NCBI GenBank assembly: GCA_026984675.1
Contig: JALSRQ010000108.1
Coordinates: forward strand, 1-43,803
Origin: Thermaceae bacterium
GTDB lineage: Bacteria; Deinococcota; Deinococci; Deinococcales; Marinithermaceae
Reading direction: 5' to 3'
Length of the DNA: 43,803 bases
Below the pieces are notes generated by a model. The model made no database searches and was not told the origin of the DNA. It was given only the letters and a program-made list of their open reading frames with translations. Positions 42,901 through 43,803 of the stretch are shown in pieces. Within the stretch, counting starts at the first letter, position 1. Each line of letters begins with the position of its first letter. A program made the position numbers and the translations under genes.

Positions 42901-43803
42901 ATGGACCTCGACCGCCTCGTCGCCGACGCCGAGATCTGCGTGCGGTGCGGGCTCTGCACCTCGGTCTGCCCCACCTACAACCTCTTCCACGAGGAGATCC
43001 AGGGCCCCCGGGGGCGGGTGCTGCTCTACGCCGACTACGCCCAGGGGCTGGTGCCCGAGACCGAGAGGGCGCTGGTCCTCGCCGCCGCCTACGACTGCCT
43101 GGACTGCCGGGCCTGCCAGACCGTCTGCCCGAACGGGGTCAAGCCCGGCGAGGCCGCCCTCGACGCCCGGGTGGCCCTCCAGGGGGGGCGGCCCAAGGAT
43201 CGGCTCACCGCCCTGGCCCTTCGGTTTTTCCACTTTCCCTTGCTCATCGACCTGGCCAACCTCGTTTTGCTCCTCTACCAGCGCACCGGGCTGCAGCGGC
43301 TGGTGCGGGGCACCCGGCTCTTGGAGAGGCTGGGCCTTGGGAGGCTCGCCTTCGCCGAGAGCCTGCTCCCCGACCGTCCGGTTCGTCCCGCCCTGCGCCT
43401 CACCGGCCCCCGGGCCCTGCGGCCGGCGGGCGAGCCCAAGGGGCGGGTGGCCTTCTTCCTCGGGTGCGTGATGAACCTGGTCTTCTCCGAGGTCAGCGAG
43501 GCGACCGTGCGGGTGATCCGGGCGGCCGGCTACGAGGTGGTGATCCCCCGCGAGACCACCTGTTGCGGCGCCCCCCACATCGAGGAGGGGGACCTGGCCG
43601 GCTTTGAGTCCCTGGCCCGGAGAAACCTCGATCTCTACGCCGACCTCGAGGCCGACTTCATCGTCACCGACTGCGCAGCTTGCGCCGCCGAGCTCAAGAA
43701 GTACGCCCGCCACTTCAGGGACGACCCCGTCTACGGCCCCAAGGCGGAACGGGTCTCGCGGCGGGTGCGGCTCTTCTCGGAGTTCCTGGACCGGGCGGGG
43801 CTG
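42901..43803 (+). CDS. glcF: Glycolate oxidase iron-sulfur subunit (GlcF-like), 3' end cut
   Basis: The Fe-S subunit of a flavin-dependent 2-hydroxyacid dehydrogenase (glycolate oxidase or D-lactate type), delivering electrons to the quinone pool. 301 codons are visible. Two [4Fe-4S] motifs are at the N-terminus: CVRCGLCTSVCPTYN (about residues 13-27) and CLDCRACQTVCPNG (about 72-85). The first cysteine-rich CCG domain follows: FFLGCVMNLVFSEVSEATVR and TTCCGAPHIEEGD, then TDCAACAAELKKYA. The second CCG domain lies beyond the window. FAD subunits (GlcD/GlcE) are not in view; they may follow or be elsewhere. Confidence 0.88.
   Translation, partial: MDLDRLVADAEICVRCGLCTSVCPTYNLFHEEIQGPRGRVLLYADYAQGLVPETERALVLAAAYDCLDCRACQTVCPNGVKPGEAALDARVALQGGRPKDRLTALALRFFHFPLLIDLANLVLLLYQRTGLQRLVRGTRLLERLGLGRLAFAESLLPDRPVRPALRLTGPRALRPAGEPKGRVAFFLGCVMNLVFSEVSEATVRVIRAAGYEVVIPRETTCCGAPHIEEGDLAGFESLARRNLDLYADLEADFIVTDCAACAAELKKYARHFRDDPVYGPKAERVSRRVRLFSEFLDRAGL

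Overview
The window is chromosomal DNA of a very GC-rich thermophilic bacterium of the Deinococcus-Thermus phylum, most likely family Thermaceae. The glutamyl-tRNA synthetase, SecA (with a characteristic helicase-core insert), the principal sigma factor and the MurE active-site motif all read as Thermus-like. The codon bias, dense gene packing with ATGA/TGATG junctions, and many start codons placed 6-8 nt after a TANNNT -10 box fit the same group. The genus cannot be fixed from the sequence (a Marinithermus/Oceanithermus-like genome is possible). No rRNA, tRNA, CRISPR array or insertion sequence was seen.

Layout. 1-9846 (minus strand) is a housekeeping run: uvrC, lrgA, lrgB, argS, a frameshifted methyltransferase relic, an HtrA-like protease, murE, two tandem PsiE-like membrane proteins, a NIF3-family protein and tmk (cut by the left edge). 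9904-12385 holds an unknown conserved protein, a cyclase-family hydrolase, DsbB and FtsY. 12522-17551 (plus) is a carbohydrate ABC importer without its own ATPase, followed by two Gfo/Idh/MocA dehydrogenases. 17548-23132 holds gltX, an atypical SDR, a secreted protein, hisIE, hisF and an RlmD-type RNA methyltransferase.

23187-31950 (plus) starts and ends with a polar amino-acid ABC transporter. Its binding protein and permease lie at 23187-24837 and its ATPase at 31213-31950. The 6.4 kb between them carry a 48-residue membrane protein overlapping a P3A-type proton ATPase, and then a four-gene cassette: a 68-aa protein, an APC permease, a 119-aa unknown and a TPR/SARP-like regulator. The cassette is richer in AT-ending codons than its surroundings. 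Its promoter has two GATACCCG direct repeats 11 bp apart, ending 8 bp before the -10 box, which is the geometry of Streptomyces SARP operators. This autoregulated permease cassette is the best candidate for an undescribed system here.

31953-43803 is again conserved: small membrane proteins, a patatin-like lipase, lptB with a DUF3084 coiled-coil protein, a small alpha/beta hydrolase, the principal sigma factor gene, an RsmC-like methyltransferase, tsaD, secA and a glycolate-oxidase iron-sulfur subunit cut by the right edge.
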